From assembly GCA_945875065.1 (NCBI GenBank), contig CAMCJC010000150.1:1-6616 (forward strand): DNA of 6,616 nucleotides. The letters run 5' to 3'. The notes below the pieces were generated by a model. The model was not told the DNA's origin and made no database searches. It saw nothing but the letters and a program-made list of their open reading frames with translations. This document shows, piece by piece, positions 1 through 5,001 of the stretch. Source of the DNA: an uncultured Propionibacteriaceae bacterium. GTDB lineage: Bacteria; Actinomycetota; Actinomycetes; Propionibacteriales; Propionibacteriaceae. Within the stretch, counting starts at the first letter, position 1, and every line of letters starts with the position of its first letter. The position numbers were made by a program, and so were the translations under genes.

Positions 1-687
1 CGCCTCGAGCGTGCGCTGCGCGAGTTCGATGCTGCGGTTGTCGCCGCGCACCAGCAGCGCGTCAAGGACGGTGGCCTGCGGGAACTTCGGTGCGGTTCCG
101 AACCCGCCGTGGATCAGGTCGAAGTCGGCGCCGATGCGGTCGACCGCCGCGACCAGAGCCGGCGCGTCAGCCTCGTCTGCCATGCTCAGCCCACCGATGT
201 GCGCCGTGATGCGCTCCGCGTTCTCCAGCAACACCTCGCGACGGGTCCGCCACGCCTCCGAGAGCGCCTCCAACACCTCCGTGAACGACGGTCGGCCCGG
301 CTGCGGGGTTGGCGGCATATAGGTGCCGGTGAAGAAGGGACGACCGTCGGGGGTCAGGAACGCCGTCAGCGGCCAGCCGCCCGCGCCGTCGTTCATCAGC
401 TGCGTCGCGAGCATGTAGAGCCGGTCCAGACTTGGTTGCTGCTGCCGGTCGACCTTGATCGCGACGAAGTCGCGGTTGATCCGCTCGGCCACGGCCGCGT
501 CGTCGAAGCTCTCGTGGCTCATCACGTGGCACCAGTGGCACGACGCATACCCCACGCTGAGCAGGATCGGTCGGTCCAAGCGCCGCGCCTCCGCAAGGGC
601 ATCAGGCCCCCACTCCCACCAGTCGATGCTCTGGTGCGCGTGCTGGCGCAGGTAGTCGCTGGCGGAGGAGGCAAGACGGTTGGCCAT
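1..687 (-). CDS. DUF255 / thioredoxin-fold protein (YyaL/SSP411-like), N-terminal part only
   Basis: Partial: 229 codons are present from the ATG at 687 and the frame is still open at base 1. Family members are usually about 650-700 residues, so roughly a third is seen. The N-terminus has the family hallmarks: NRL near residue 3, QHAH at 15-18, DWWEWG at 22-27, a thioredoxin-like SCHWCHVM with cysteines 50 and 53, GGWPLTAFLTPDG at 103-115, GTYMPP at 121-126, and GGFGTAPKFP at 194-203, where the alpha/alpha-barrel part begins. The family couples a thioredoxin-like domain to a glycosidase-like (six-hairpin) barrel; its bacterial role is not settled. The usual VDREERPDLD segment reads VDRQQQPSLD here (79-88). 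The start was chosen because the conserved NRL block follows immediately. A weak -10 (TAGCCT, minus strand, 696-701) lies 8 nt upstream of the ATG. The gene is divergent from the rhomboid gene across only 43 bp. Family assignment is secure; substrate is unknown. Confidence 0.93.
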   Translation of the reverse strand, partial: MANRLASSASDYLRQHAHQSIDWWEWGPDALAEARRLDRPILLSVGYASCHWCHVMSHESFDDAAVAERINRDFVAIKVDRQQQPSLDRLYMLATQLMNDGAGGWPLTAFLTPDGRPFFTGTYMPPTPQPGRPSFTEVLEALSEAWRTRREVLLENAERITAHIGGLSMADEADAPALVAAVDRIGADFDLIHGGFGTAPKFPQATVLDALLVRGDNRSIELAQRTLEA

Positions 688-730
688 GGGCCAGAAGGCT
701 ACCGCTTGGCCACGCTGTCACACTGGAGAC

Positions 731-1306
731 ATGAGCACCAGTGAACTTGGCTACGCAACCCAGCCCCTCAGGCAAGGGGTCATCGTCATCGGCGGAATGC
801 TCGCCGTCATGTGGGCGCTGGAGATCATCGACGCCGCGTCGTTCCAGGCGCTCGACCAGTTCGGCATCGCGCCACGCGAGTTCGGCTACCTCCCGCACAT
901 CCTTACGGCGCCTTGGCTGCACTTCGGCTGGAGCCATATCATCAACAACTCGATCCCGTTCCTGGTGCTCGGCCTGATCGTCTGGCTCGGTGGGGTGCGC
1001 CGGTGGCTGTTCGTCACCGCGGCCTGTGTGCTGTCTTCGGGCCTGCTGGTGTGGTTGATCGCTCCCGAGCACACCATCACCGCCGGAGTCTCCGGCCTGA
1101 TCTTCGGCTACCTTGCGTACGTGCTTGTCAGAGGATTTTTCACGCGCAGTATCTGGCAGATCCTCGTCGCGGTCGTCGTGTTCTCGTTCTACGGCAGCGT
1201 TCTGTTCGGGCTGCTGCCCGGCGCCGCCGGCATCTCCTGGCAGGGGCATCTCGGCGGCGCGCTCGGCGGCATCTGGGCCGCGTGGCGCGAGCGCCGCGTC
1301 AAATGA
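731..1306 (+). CDS. Rhomboid family intramembrane serine protease
   Basis: A 191-residue polytopic membrane protein with about six hydrophobic segments (roughly 13-33, 70-87, 91-112, 117-134, 142-163, 171-184). The catalytic dyad is visible: Ser121 in AGVSGLIFGYLAY (the GxSG motif) and His173 in WQGHLGGALGG. GWSHIINN contains His69 and Asn73, matching the HxxxN oxyanion element of GlpG. Rhomboids cleave transmembrane substrates within the bilayer; the substrate here is unknown. The ATG at 731 is preferred over the in-frame ATG at 680, because 680 would overlap the start of the divergent DUF255 gene and add a hydrophilic leader not expected in this family. GGAG lies only 2 nt before the ATG, too close for a normal ribosome binding site. 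CACACT at 719-724, 6 nt upstream, may be a -10 for a leaderless transcript (weak). The 3' end overlaps mca tail-to-tail by 8 bp. Confidence 0.92.
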   Translation: MSTSELGYATQPLRQGVIVIGGMLAVMWALEIIDAASFQALDQFGIAPREFGYLPHILTAPWLHFGWSHIINNSIPFLVLGLIVWLGGVRRWLFVTAACVLSSGLLVWLIAPEHTITAGVSGLIFGYLAYVLVRGFFTRSIWQILVAVVVFSFYGSVLFGLLPGAAGISWQGHLGGALGGIWAAWRERRVK

Positions 1307-2192
1307 TGAACTCCGGTACCAGTGGTACTTCCCTGAGGCCGGTGAAGAGGTCATCCTCGGGAATCATCGTCGGCACCTTCGAGATCACCAGCTGGTAGTC
1401 CTCCGTCGGCCAGCCCGCCTGCTGGATTGCCAGTGGCACCGCGAACCACGGGCCATGCGGGTCGATCTGCGACGCGTGGGCGCGCAGGGCGTCGTCGCGG
1501 ACCCCGAAGTACTGGGAGCAGTTCACGAACGTCGTCAGCCGGCCGTCGGAGAACGGGTCCTCATCGCGAGCCGGCAGCGATGACGTCGGCAGCCCGTGCG
1601 CGTGCATCGTCGACTCCAGGGCCGCGAACCGCCGCTTGTGAAAGCTCATGTGGAAGTACAGCTTCGCCGCCTGCCATGGCTCGCCGTGCTCTGGCCACGA
1701 GCTGGCGTCGGCGGCCGCCTGGAACGCCTCCATCGTGACCCGGTGGCATTGGATGTGGTCGGGATGGGGGTAGCCGCCCCGCTCGTCGTAGGTCGTGACG
1801 ACGTGCGGCCGAAACTCCCGCATCACTTTCACCAGCGGCCCCGCCGCAACCTTAGGGTCTTCCAGAGCGAAGCAGCCCTCTGGAAGGGGCGGCGGCGGGT
1901 CGCCTTCTGGTAGCCCCGAGTCGACGAATCCCAGCCACTCGTGCCGGATCCCCAGGATCGCCGCCGCCCGCGCCATCTCCTCACGACGGACGGCGGGCAG
2001 GTCGGTTCGGGCGCGCTCGTCTTCTAGAAGCGCCGGGTTGAGGATGTCACCGCGTTCACCGCCGGTACAGGTCACCACCAGCACCTCGACGCCCTCCGCG
2101 ACGTACTTCGCCGTAGTCGCCGCGCCTTTGCTCGACTCGTCGTCGGGGTGGGCGTGCACGTGCATCAGGCGCAGAGGGGGCATGGGAGCCAT
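1299..2192 (-). CDS. mca: Mycothiol S-conjugate amidase Mca
   Basis: Full length, 297 residues, close to known Mca proteins. It hydrolyses mycothiol S-conjugates to a mercapturic acid (AcCys-S-R, exported) plus GlcN-Ins, which is recycled to mycothiol: a cytosolic electrophile and antibiotic detoxification step. It belongs to the LmbE/PIG-L zinc deacetylase family. Visible motifs are AHPDDESSKGAAT (His15 and Asp18 as zinc ligands, Asp17 as likely general base), TGGERGDILNPA, WLGFVDSGLPEGD, TTYDERGGYPHPDH (third ligand His146), and the C-terminal YFGVRDDALRAHASQIDP. The long match to Mca throughout, including the SGLP-GD and RDDALRAHA blocks, favours Mca over the paralogue MshB. The start may be the ATG at 2192 or at 2183 (Met4); neither has a clear ribosome binding site. 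It is divergent from greA across 47 bp. In mycobacteria, as I recall, greA, mca and a DUF255 gene are also neighbours. Confidence 0.95.
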   Translation of the reverse strand: MAPMPPLRLMHVHAHPDDESSKGAATTAKYVAEGVEVLVVTCTGGERGDILNPALLEDERARTDLPAVRREEMARAAAILGIRHEWLGFVDSGLPEGDPPPPLPEGCFALEDPKVAAGPLVKVMREFRPHVVTTYDERGGYPHPDHIQCHRVTMEAFQAAADASSWPEHGEPWQAAKLYFHMSFHKRRFAALESTMHAHGLPTSSLPARDEDPFSDGRLTTFVNCSQYFGVRDDALRAHASQIDPHGPWFAVPLAIQQAGWPTEDYQLVISKVPTMIPEDDLFTGLREVPLVPEFII

Positions 2193-2206
2193 TGTGGCTT
2201 ATCGGA

Positions 2207-2221
2207 GGGCATGTTTTGCCC
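2207..2221. repeat. Short inverted repeat in the mca-greA intergenic region
   Basis: GGGCA (2207-2211), a 5-nt spacer TGTTT, then TGCCC (2217-2221): perfect 5-bp arms. It lies between the divergent mca and greA starts and just upstream of the greA -10 box, so it could be an operator touching both promoters. Arms this short also occur by chance in GC-rich DNA, and no regulator is known for it. Confidence 0.3.
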
Positions 2222-2227
2222 CTTTGC

Positions 2228-2240
2228 TAACCTGTGGGAA
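2228..2240 (+). promoter_or_regulatory. Probable greA promoter (-10 box), leaderless transcript
   Basis: TAACCT at 2228-2233 fits the actinobacterial TAnnnT -10 pattern and ends 6 nt before the greA ATG at 2240. The expected transcription start therefore falls on the A of the ATG. No clear -35 is seen and there is no Shine-Dalgarno sequence upstream of the ATG, which agrees with leaderless translation. The position is inferred, not mapped. Confidence 0.55.
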
Positions 2241-2737
2241 TGTCCGAATCCCAAGCTGATGTCGTCTGGCTCACCCAGGAGGCGCACGATGCGCTGACCG
2301 CCGAGTTGGCCCATCTCAAGACCGTGGGTCGCCCCGAGGTCAGCGCCCGCATCGCCGCCGCCCGCGAGGAGGGCGACCTGTCCGAGAACGGCGGCTACCA
2401 CGCCGCCCGCGAGGAGCAGGGCCAGATGGAGGGCCGGATCCGCCAGCTCGAGCACCTGCTGCGCAACGCCCAGGTCGGCGAGGCCAGCGGCGACCCCGAC
2501 GAGGTCGCTCCCGGCCGCGTCGTCACCGTCGCGTTCGACGGCGACGAGGACGACACCGAGACCTTCCTGCTCGGCTCCCGCGAGATTCTCGCCACCGACT
2601 CCTCGGTCGATCAGGCCGTCTCGCCGCAGTCACCGCTCGGCGCCGCCGTCGTAGGACACCGCGTCGGCGACGAGGTCTCATACGAAGCCCCCAACGGCAA
2701 GACCATCAGCGTGACCATCGTCAAGGTCGAGGCCTGA
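2240..2737 (+). CDS. greA: Transcription elongation factor GreA
   Basis: 165 residues, normal GreA length. GreA enters the secondary channel of RNA polymerase and stimulates cleavage of backtracked RNA. Residues 1-80 form the N-terminal coiled coil with the first family signature, IAAAREEGDLSENGGYHAAR; Asp46 and Glu49 match the tip residues (E. coli D41/E44) that coordinate the catalytic metal. Residues from about 90 form the C-terminal FKBP-like domain with the second signature, SPLGAAVVGHRVGDEVSY (131-148). The ATG at 2240 was preferred over an in-frame GTG at 2234, which lies against the putative -10 box and would add only two residues. It is divergent from mca. The DUF4307 gene that I recall beside greA in mycobacteria is not present here. 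Downstream, GAGG inside the last codons (2729-2732) is spaced to serve the micro-ORF that follows. Confidence 0.96.
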   Translation: MSESQADVVWLTQEAHDALTAELAHLKTVGRPEVSARIAAAREEGDLSENGGYHAAREEQGQMEGRIRQLEHLLRNAQVGEASGDPDEVAPGRVVTVAFDGDEDDTETFLLGSREILATDSSVDQAVSPQSPLGAAVVGHRVGDEVSYEAPNGKTISVTIVKVEA

Positions 2738-2739
2738 CG

Positions 2740-2793
2740 TTGTTCCGGTTCATCCTGGCCTTGATCGCAGCGCTGGTCGGGGCCTTGTTGTGA
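2740..2793 (+). CDS. Possible 17-residue hydrophobic micropeptide downstream of greA
   Basis: A short frame starting with TTG 2 nt after the greA stop encodes (M)FRFILALIAALVGALL and ends at TGA 2791-2793, one base before the stop codon of the convergent DUF2089 gene. The product would be a single almost entirely nonpolar helix with one Arg near the N-terminus, like known bacterial single-pass micropeptides. GAGG at 2729-2732, inside the end of greA, is 7 nt upstream of the TTG, a suitable ribosome binding site distance. Against it: a rare start codon, very small size, and no homologue recognised. It could equally be a chance frame or the remnant of a longer membrane protein gene. Speculative. 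Confidence 0.3.
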   Translation: MFRFILALIAALVGALL

Positions 2794-2794
2794 C

Positions 2795-3217
2795 CTAGAG
2801 GTTCGCGATCAGCTGCGCCGCGATGTTCGCGTCCAACTCGCCGGAGGCAACGCGCCTCAGGATCTGTTCCTGTGGCGACTCGAAGGCCGGCGCTTCGTCC
2901 GCCGACTGCGTCGGCTGGGCGGGCTGCGGCGGCTGCGACTCCGGCAGCATCCCCAGCTTGTCTAGGAGGGCGTCGAAGCGGGCCCGGGCCGTCGGGTAGG
3001 AGACGCCCAGGTGCTTTTCGACCTCCCGCAGGTTGCCGCGCGAGGACAGGAACACGCGCAGCATGTGGTGCTCGGCCGCATCGAGGCGGTCGTAGACCGA
3101 CGACGTGAACTCGCCGACGAGCTCGGAGCCGCAACGCCGGCAGCCCTTGCGCGTTACGATCAGAGGAGCGTCGCAGACGGGGCAGTCCGCGGGGGCCTGA
3201 TACGTGGTCTCGGTCAT
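2795..3217 (-). CDS. DUF2089-type zinc-ribbon / HTH putative transcriptional regulator
   Basis: 140 residues. The N-terminus is a zinc ribbon with Cys12-xx-Cys15 and Cys26-xx-Cys29. A conserved segment GEFTSSVYDRLDAAEHHMLRVFLSSRGN (35-62) runs into a helix-turn-helix-like stretch LREVEKHLGVSYPTARARFDALLDKLG (63-89), the characteristic DUF2089 core and likely DNA-binding part. A Gln/Pro-rich linker (about 92-110) leads to a C-terminal SHOCT-like helical hairpin, ILRRVASGELDANIAAQLIANL (119-140). The frame is open further upstream, but the start is set at ATG 3217: it is 1 nt from the stop of the preceding gene and has GGAGG 9 nt upstream. The two genes are therefore probably translationally coupled. 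The C-terminal hairpin resembles the N-terminal hairpin of the preceding gene's product, which suggests the two proteins interact. Target genes are unknown; autoregulation of the operon is a reasonable guess. Confidence 0.87.
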   Translation of the reverse strand: MTETTYQAPADCPVCDAPLIVTRKGCRRCGSELVGEFTSSVYDRLDAAEHHMLRVFLSSRGNLREVEKHLGVSYPTARARFDALLDKLGMLPESQPPQPAQPTQSADEAPAFESPQEQILRRVASGELDANIAAQLIANL

Positions 3218-3218
3218 T

Positions 3219-4004
3219 TCAGTTTTCCTCCAGCGTCTCGTCCTTGATAGTGGCCATGCCCATGACGACGTTGACGTCGACGCGGGCCGCGCCGTTGCCG
3301 TACACGACCTCCTCGATCCCCGCGTTCTCCTCGGGCCAACGGACGATGCCGAACTTCGAGTCGGCATGGACGACGGCGTTCGTGCCGGGCTTGAGCCCGA
3401 GGGTCAAGGAGCCGGACTCGATCTTCAACGTCGAGCGGCCGCGGCTCAGCGGGCCTTCGACGGTTACGGTGCCAGCCTGGCTGAGGAGGTCGCTGACCTC
3501 GACGACGTCACTGAGCTGGCAGCCGCCCATCGTGACGCGGACCCGCCCGAAGCGGGGGACATCGGTGCTGCGGACGCCACTGCCGGTGGTGGCCTCAATG
3601 TCGACGATCAGCCGTGGGTTGACCTGCACCACCAGTTCCTTGCCGAAGATGCCGATGTCGTCGAACATTTTCTGCGGCTGCACCAGCGAGAACCCGGACA
3701 GCTTCGGCCCGAACTCGCCGGTCGACTTGACCTCCATGACCTCGCCGTTGCGGCGCATGACGTGCGGGCCATCGACGCTGACCGAAGCCACCTTCGAGTC
3801 ACCCTCGATGCGCACGCGGCGCCCGACGGCGGAGATGGAGACGCGGCGCAGGCCGCTCGGCTTGCCTTTCGGCGCCGACTCTTCGGTGGAGGACTCGGCA
3901 GGGGCATCGCCCTTGAGGGCGTTGATGCGACGGTTCGCCTCGGCCGCGTCGATCCGACCGGCGGCCAGATCGTCGAGGATGGGACCAAGATCGGGATTGC
4001 TCAT
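3219..4004 (-). CDS. SHOCT-like N-terminal, YvlB/DUF4097-like beta-repeat protein
   Basis: 261 residues. Residues 6-31 (LGPILDDLAAGRIDAAEANRRINALK) are a short helical hairpin of the SHOCT-like/YvlB-N type. A charged, low-complexity linker (about 32-50) joins it to a beta-rich domain (52-255) of alternating strands such as VSISAVGRRVRIEG, RVRVTMGG, STLKIESGSLTLGL and RVDVNVVMGMATIKD. This resembles DUF4097/YvlB proteins, which are linked to envelope stress in Firmicutes. There is no signal peptide or membrane helix, so it is predicted cytosolic. It is the first gene of an operon with the DUF2089 regulator. The ATG at 4004 was chosen over ATGs at 4052 and 4022 because TATCAT (minus strand, 4011-4016) ends exactly 6 nt before it and because the SHOCT-like motif starts at once. 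Function is not established. Confidence 0.8.
   Translation of the reverse strand: MSNPDLGPILDDLAAGRIDAAEANRRINALKGDAPAESSTEESAPKGKPSGLRRVSISAVGRRVRIEGDSKVASVSVDGPHVMRRNGEVMEVKSTGEFGPKLSGFSLVQPQKMFDDIGIFGKELVVQVNPRLIVDIEATTGSGVRSTDVPRFGRVRVTMGGCQLSDVVEVSDLLSQAGTVTVEGPLSRGRSTLKIESGSLTLGLKPGTNAVVHADSKFGIVRWPEENAGIEEVVYGNGAARVDVNVVMGMATIKDETLEEN
3227..3231 (-). promoter_or_regulatory. Ribosome binding site for the DUF2089 gene
   Basis: GGAGG on the minus strand, inside the 3' end of the upstream YvlB-like gene and 9 nt before the ATG at 3217. It fixes the internal start within the longer open frame and supports translational coupling across the 1-nt gap between the genes. It is the strongest Shine-Dalgarno sequence noticed in the window. 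Confidence 0.75.
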
Positions 4005-4010
4005 GCAGTA

Positions 4011-4016
4011 ATGATA
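4011..4016 (-). promoter_or_regulatory. -10 box of the YvlB-like/DUF2089 operon (leaderless)
   Basis: TATCAT on the minus strand (ATGATA on the plus strand), five of six bases matching TATAAT, ending 6 nt before the ATG at 4004. The predicted transcription start coincides with the start codon. No convincing -35 is present at the usual spacing; an inverted repeat occupies that area. Confidence 0.6.
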
Positions 4017-4023
4017 ACTCATC

Positions 4024-4034
4024 CTTGTGACAAG
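4024..4034. repeat. CTTGT-G-ACAAG palindrome, candidate operator
   Basis: A perfect inverted repeat with 5-bp arms around one central base. It begins 7 bp upstream of the operon's -10 box on the minus strand, covering the spacer/-35 area. A protein bound here would contact or block RNA polymerase. The DUF2089 HTH protein encoded by this operon is one candidate binder, but nothing in the sequence proves it. Confidence 0.4.
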
Positions 4035-4119
4035 TGAAGGGTGGCTTTCCAATTTTCCATAGAGGGTTCCCGGGAGTCCTTCGCCGCGCCGTCAACTTCC
4101 CGCAGGCGCCCCGAGGGTC

Positions 4120-4125
4120 TATAGT
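4120..4125 (+). promoter_or_regulatory. -10 box of the tRNA-Thr promoter
   Basis: TATAGT, five of six matches to TATAAT, 11 nt upstream of the first base of the mature tRNA. That leaves a short 5' leader for RNase P. No clear -35 is seen at 16-18 nt upstream. Confidence 0.6.
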
Positions 4126-4136
4126 TTGTGGCTGCT

Positions 4137-4209
4137 GCCGCCCTAGCTCAGTAGGCAGAGCGACGCTCTCGTAAAGCGTAGGTCACGGGTTCGATTCCCG
4201 TGGGCGGCT
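4137..4209 (+). tRNA. tRNA-Thr (anticodon CGT)
   Basis: A complete 73-nt cloverleaf. The 7-bp acceptor stem GCCGCCC/GGGCGGC is fully paired (4137-4143 with 4202-4208). The D stem is GCTC/GAGC with an 8-nt loop. The anticodon stem ACGCT/AGCGT encloses loop CTCGTAA with anticodon CGT at 4170-4172, reading Thr codon ACG. The variable region is 5 nt, and the T stem ACGGG/CCCGT encloses loop TTCGATT. The discriminator is T4209, acceptable for Thr. The 3' CCA is not encoded and must be added after transcription. No integrase or repeated 3' end is seen beside it, so there is no evidence that it serves as an attachment site here. Confidence 0.97.
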
Positions 4210-4218
4210 CGGACGATG

Positions 4219-4263
4219 AACAGGTCCTTGACTAGGCTTAATAGCGGTCGGGGGCCTGTTTTT
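4219..4263 (+). terminator. Terminator-like hairpin after tRNA-Thr
   Basis: AACAGGTCC (4219-4227) pairs with GGGCCTGTT (4252-4260) over 9 bp with one T·G wobble, followed by a run of five T (4259-4263). The loop is long (24 nt) but contains a further GAC/GTC pairing (4230-4232 with 4247-4249). It starts 10 nt after the tRNA and fits intrinsic termination of the tRNA transcript. The left arm is also perfectly complementary to GGACCTGTT at 4287-4295, so a competing fold is possible. Confidence 0.6.
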
Positions 4264-4341
4264 ACGTGTCTTTTCGGTGACGGCCGGGACCTGTTAGGAG
4301 TTCGTGCTCGGTGTCGGCGGCAACCGGTCTCGTCCTCCCCT

Positions 4342-4368
4342 GAGTGCCGGTACGACAGCCCGTAGACT
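4342..4368 (+). promoter_or_regulatory. Promoter of the first DUF1707 gene
   Basis: TAGACT at 4363-4368 (TAnnnT-type -10) lies 7 nt before the GTG start, and GAGTG at 4342-4346 lies 16 nt before the -10. The same two elements with identical spacing precede the second DUF1707 gene, which strongly supports their being functional. The transcript is predicted to be leaderless or nearly so; no Shine-Dalgarno sequence is present. Confidence 0.6.
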
Positions 4369-4375
4369 CGTCGGC

Positions 4376-4954
4376 GTGAATGGCGAGGTTGAGAAGCAGC
4401 GGGTCCGGGCTGGGACTATCGAGCGTGACGGCGTCTTGGAGCAGCTTCAGGCTGCCTTCGTCGACGGCAAGCTGGACCGCGAGGAGTACGACGAGCGGCA
4501 GGCCCTGTGCCTGAAATCCAAGTACCTCGACGAACTGGACGCCCTGGTGGCCGACCTCGGGACTCCGCGATCCACCTCACTAGCCGAGCCGCCCGCCGCG
4601 TCGATGCCGACTGCCGTCGTCGGTGAGCCGACCAAGACGTTCGCGATCATGAGCGGGCGGGAGATCAGCGTTACGGCTGATCGCCCCGCCGTGGAGAGCC
4701 TGGCATTCGTGGGCGGGGCCGAGGTTCACGTCGCCGCGATGGGCCCGGGCGGGCAGGTCGAGCTCTCGCTGTCCTCGATCCTGGGAGGCTACAACGTCTA
4801 CGTTCCGGCCGGGGTGCGTGTGGTCGACGAGTCGTCCAGTTTCCTGGGCGGCGTCGCCATCGATAAGAAGACCCGTGGCGACGGGTCGAACGGCACCGTC
4901 GTGATCCGCGGCTTCAACTTCATGGGCGGAGTGAACGTCAGGCTTGAGGTGTAG
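4376..4954 (+). CDS. DUF1707 protein with LiaF-like C-terminal repeats, copy 1
   Basis: 192 residues, soluble, no membrane helix. Residues 9-62 are a DUF1707 domain: RVRAGTIERDGVLEQLQAAFVDGKLDREEYDERQALCL followed by DELDALVADLG. A variable Pro/Ala-rich linker (about 63-85) joins it to a beta-rich domain resembling the C-terminal domain of LiaF. That domain has five similar turns ending in a small-Gly or Gly-Gly pair: FAIMSG 89, LAFVGG 109, SSILGG 133, SSFLGG 154, FNFMGG 180. The GTG at 4376 was chosen because it aligns with the ATG of copy 2 and sits 7 nt after TAGACT; the frame is open further upstream to 4304. Many DUF1707 proteins carry membrane helices, but this one does not. LiaF is a negative regulator of a cell-wall-antibiotic two-component system, and a comparable envelope-sensing role here is only inference. 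Confidence 0.88.
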   Translation: MNGEVEKQRVRAGTIERDGVLEQLQAAFVDGKLDREEYDERQALCLKSKYLDELDALVADLGTPRSTSLAEPPAASMPTAVVGEPTKTFAIMSGREISVTADRPAVESLAFVGGAEVHVAAMGPGGQVELSLSSILGGYNVYVPAGVRVVDESSSFLGGVAIDKKTRGDGSNGTVVIRGFNFMGGVNVRLEV

Positions 4955-4967
4955 CCCTGGCGGGGGC

Positions 4968-4994
4968 GAGTGAAATGGGCGCGCCCATTAGACT
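4968..4994 (+). promoter_or_regulatory. Promoter of the second DUF1707 gene
   Basis: GAGTG (4968-4972), 16-nt spacer, TAGACT (4989-4994), then 7 nt to the ATG at 5002. This is the same arrangement as upstream of copy 1, but here the spacer is filled by a 16-bp palindrome. The second copy therefore appears to have its own promoter even though it is only 47 bp behind copy 1. Confidence 0.6.
4974..4989. repeat. 16-bp perfect palindrome AATGGGCGCGCCCATT in the promoter spacer
   Basis: A fully symmetrical 16-bp sequence starting 19 bp after the stop of copy 1. It fills the -35/-10 spacer of copy 2 and overlaps the first base of TAGACT. No T-run follows, so it is not a standard terminator. Its position suggests an operator for a dimeric regulator. 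Copy 1's promoter lacks it. Confidence 0.6.
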
Positions 4995-5001
4995 GGCTCG
5001 C

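Noticed and set aside
680..730. Longer N-terminus for the rhomboid protein from the ATG at 680
   Set aside because: It would overlap the divergent DUF255 gene's first codons and add a hydrophilic leader; the ATG at 731 fits the family better.
602..1354. 250-codon open frame on the minus strand across the rhomboid gene
   Set aside because: Its product is rich in Arg, Asp, Glu and Gln with no recognisable domain, and it lies antisense to a clear rhomboid with intact catalytic residues; typical of GC-rich shadow frames.
3218..3367. Upstream extension of the DUF2089 frame to an ATG at 3367
   Set aside because: The extension overlaps the YvlB-like gene, encodes Ser/Arg-rich shadow sequence, and the ATG at 3217 has a strong GGAGG at 9 nt.
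3204..4037. 277-codon plus-strand frame opposite the YvlB-like gene
   Set aside because: Almost an exact mirror of the minus-strand gene; composition dominated by Ala, Asp, Arg and Gly with no family resemblance. The minus strand has the SHOCT-like motif, the promoter and operon context.
4137..4375. tRNA-Thr as an attachment site of an integrated element
   Set aside because: No integrase, no second copy of the tRNA 3' end in the window, and flanking genes have ordinary composition.
4955..5001. Palindrome after copy 1 as a rho-independent terminator
   Set aside because: No T-run follows the symmetrical sequence and it sits exactly within the promoter of copy 2.
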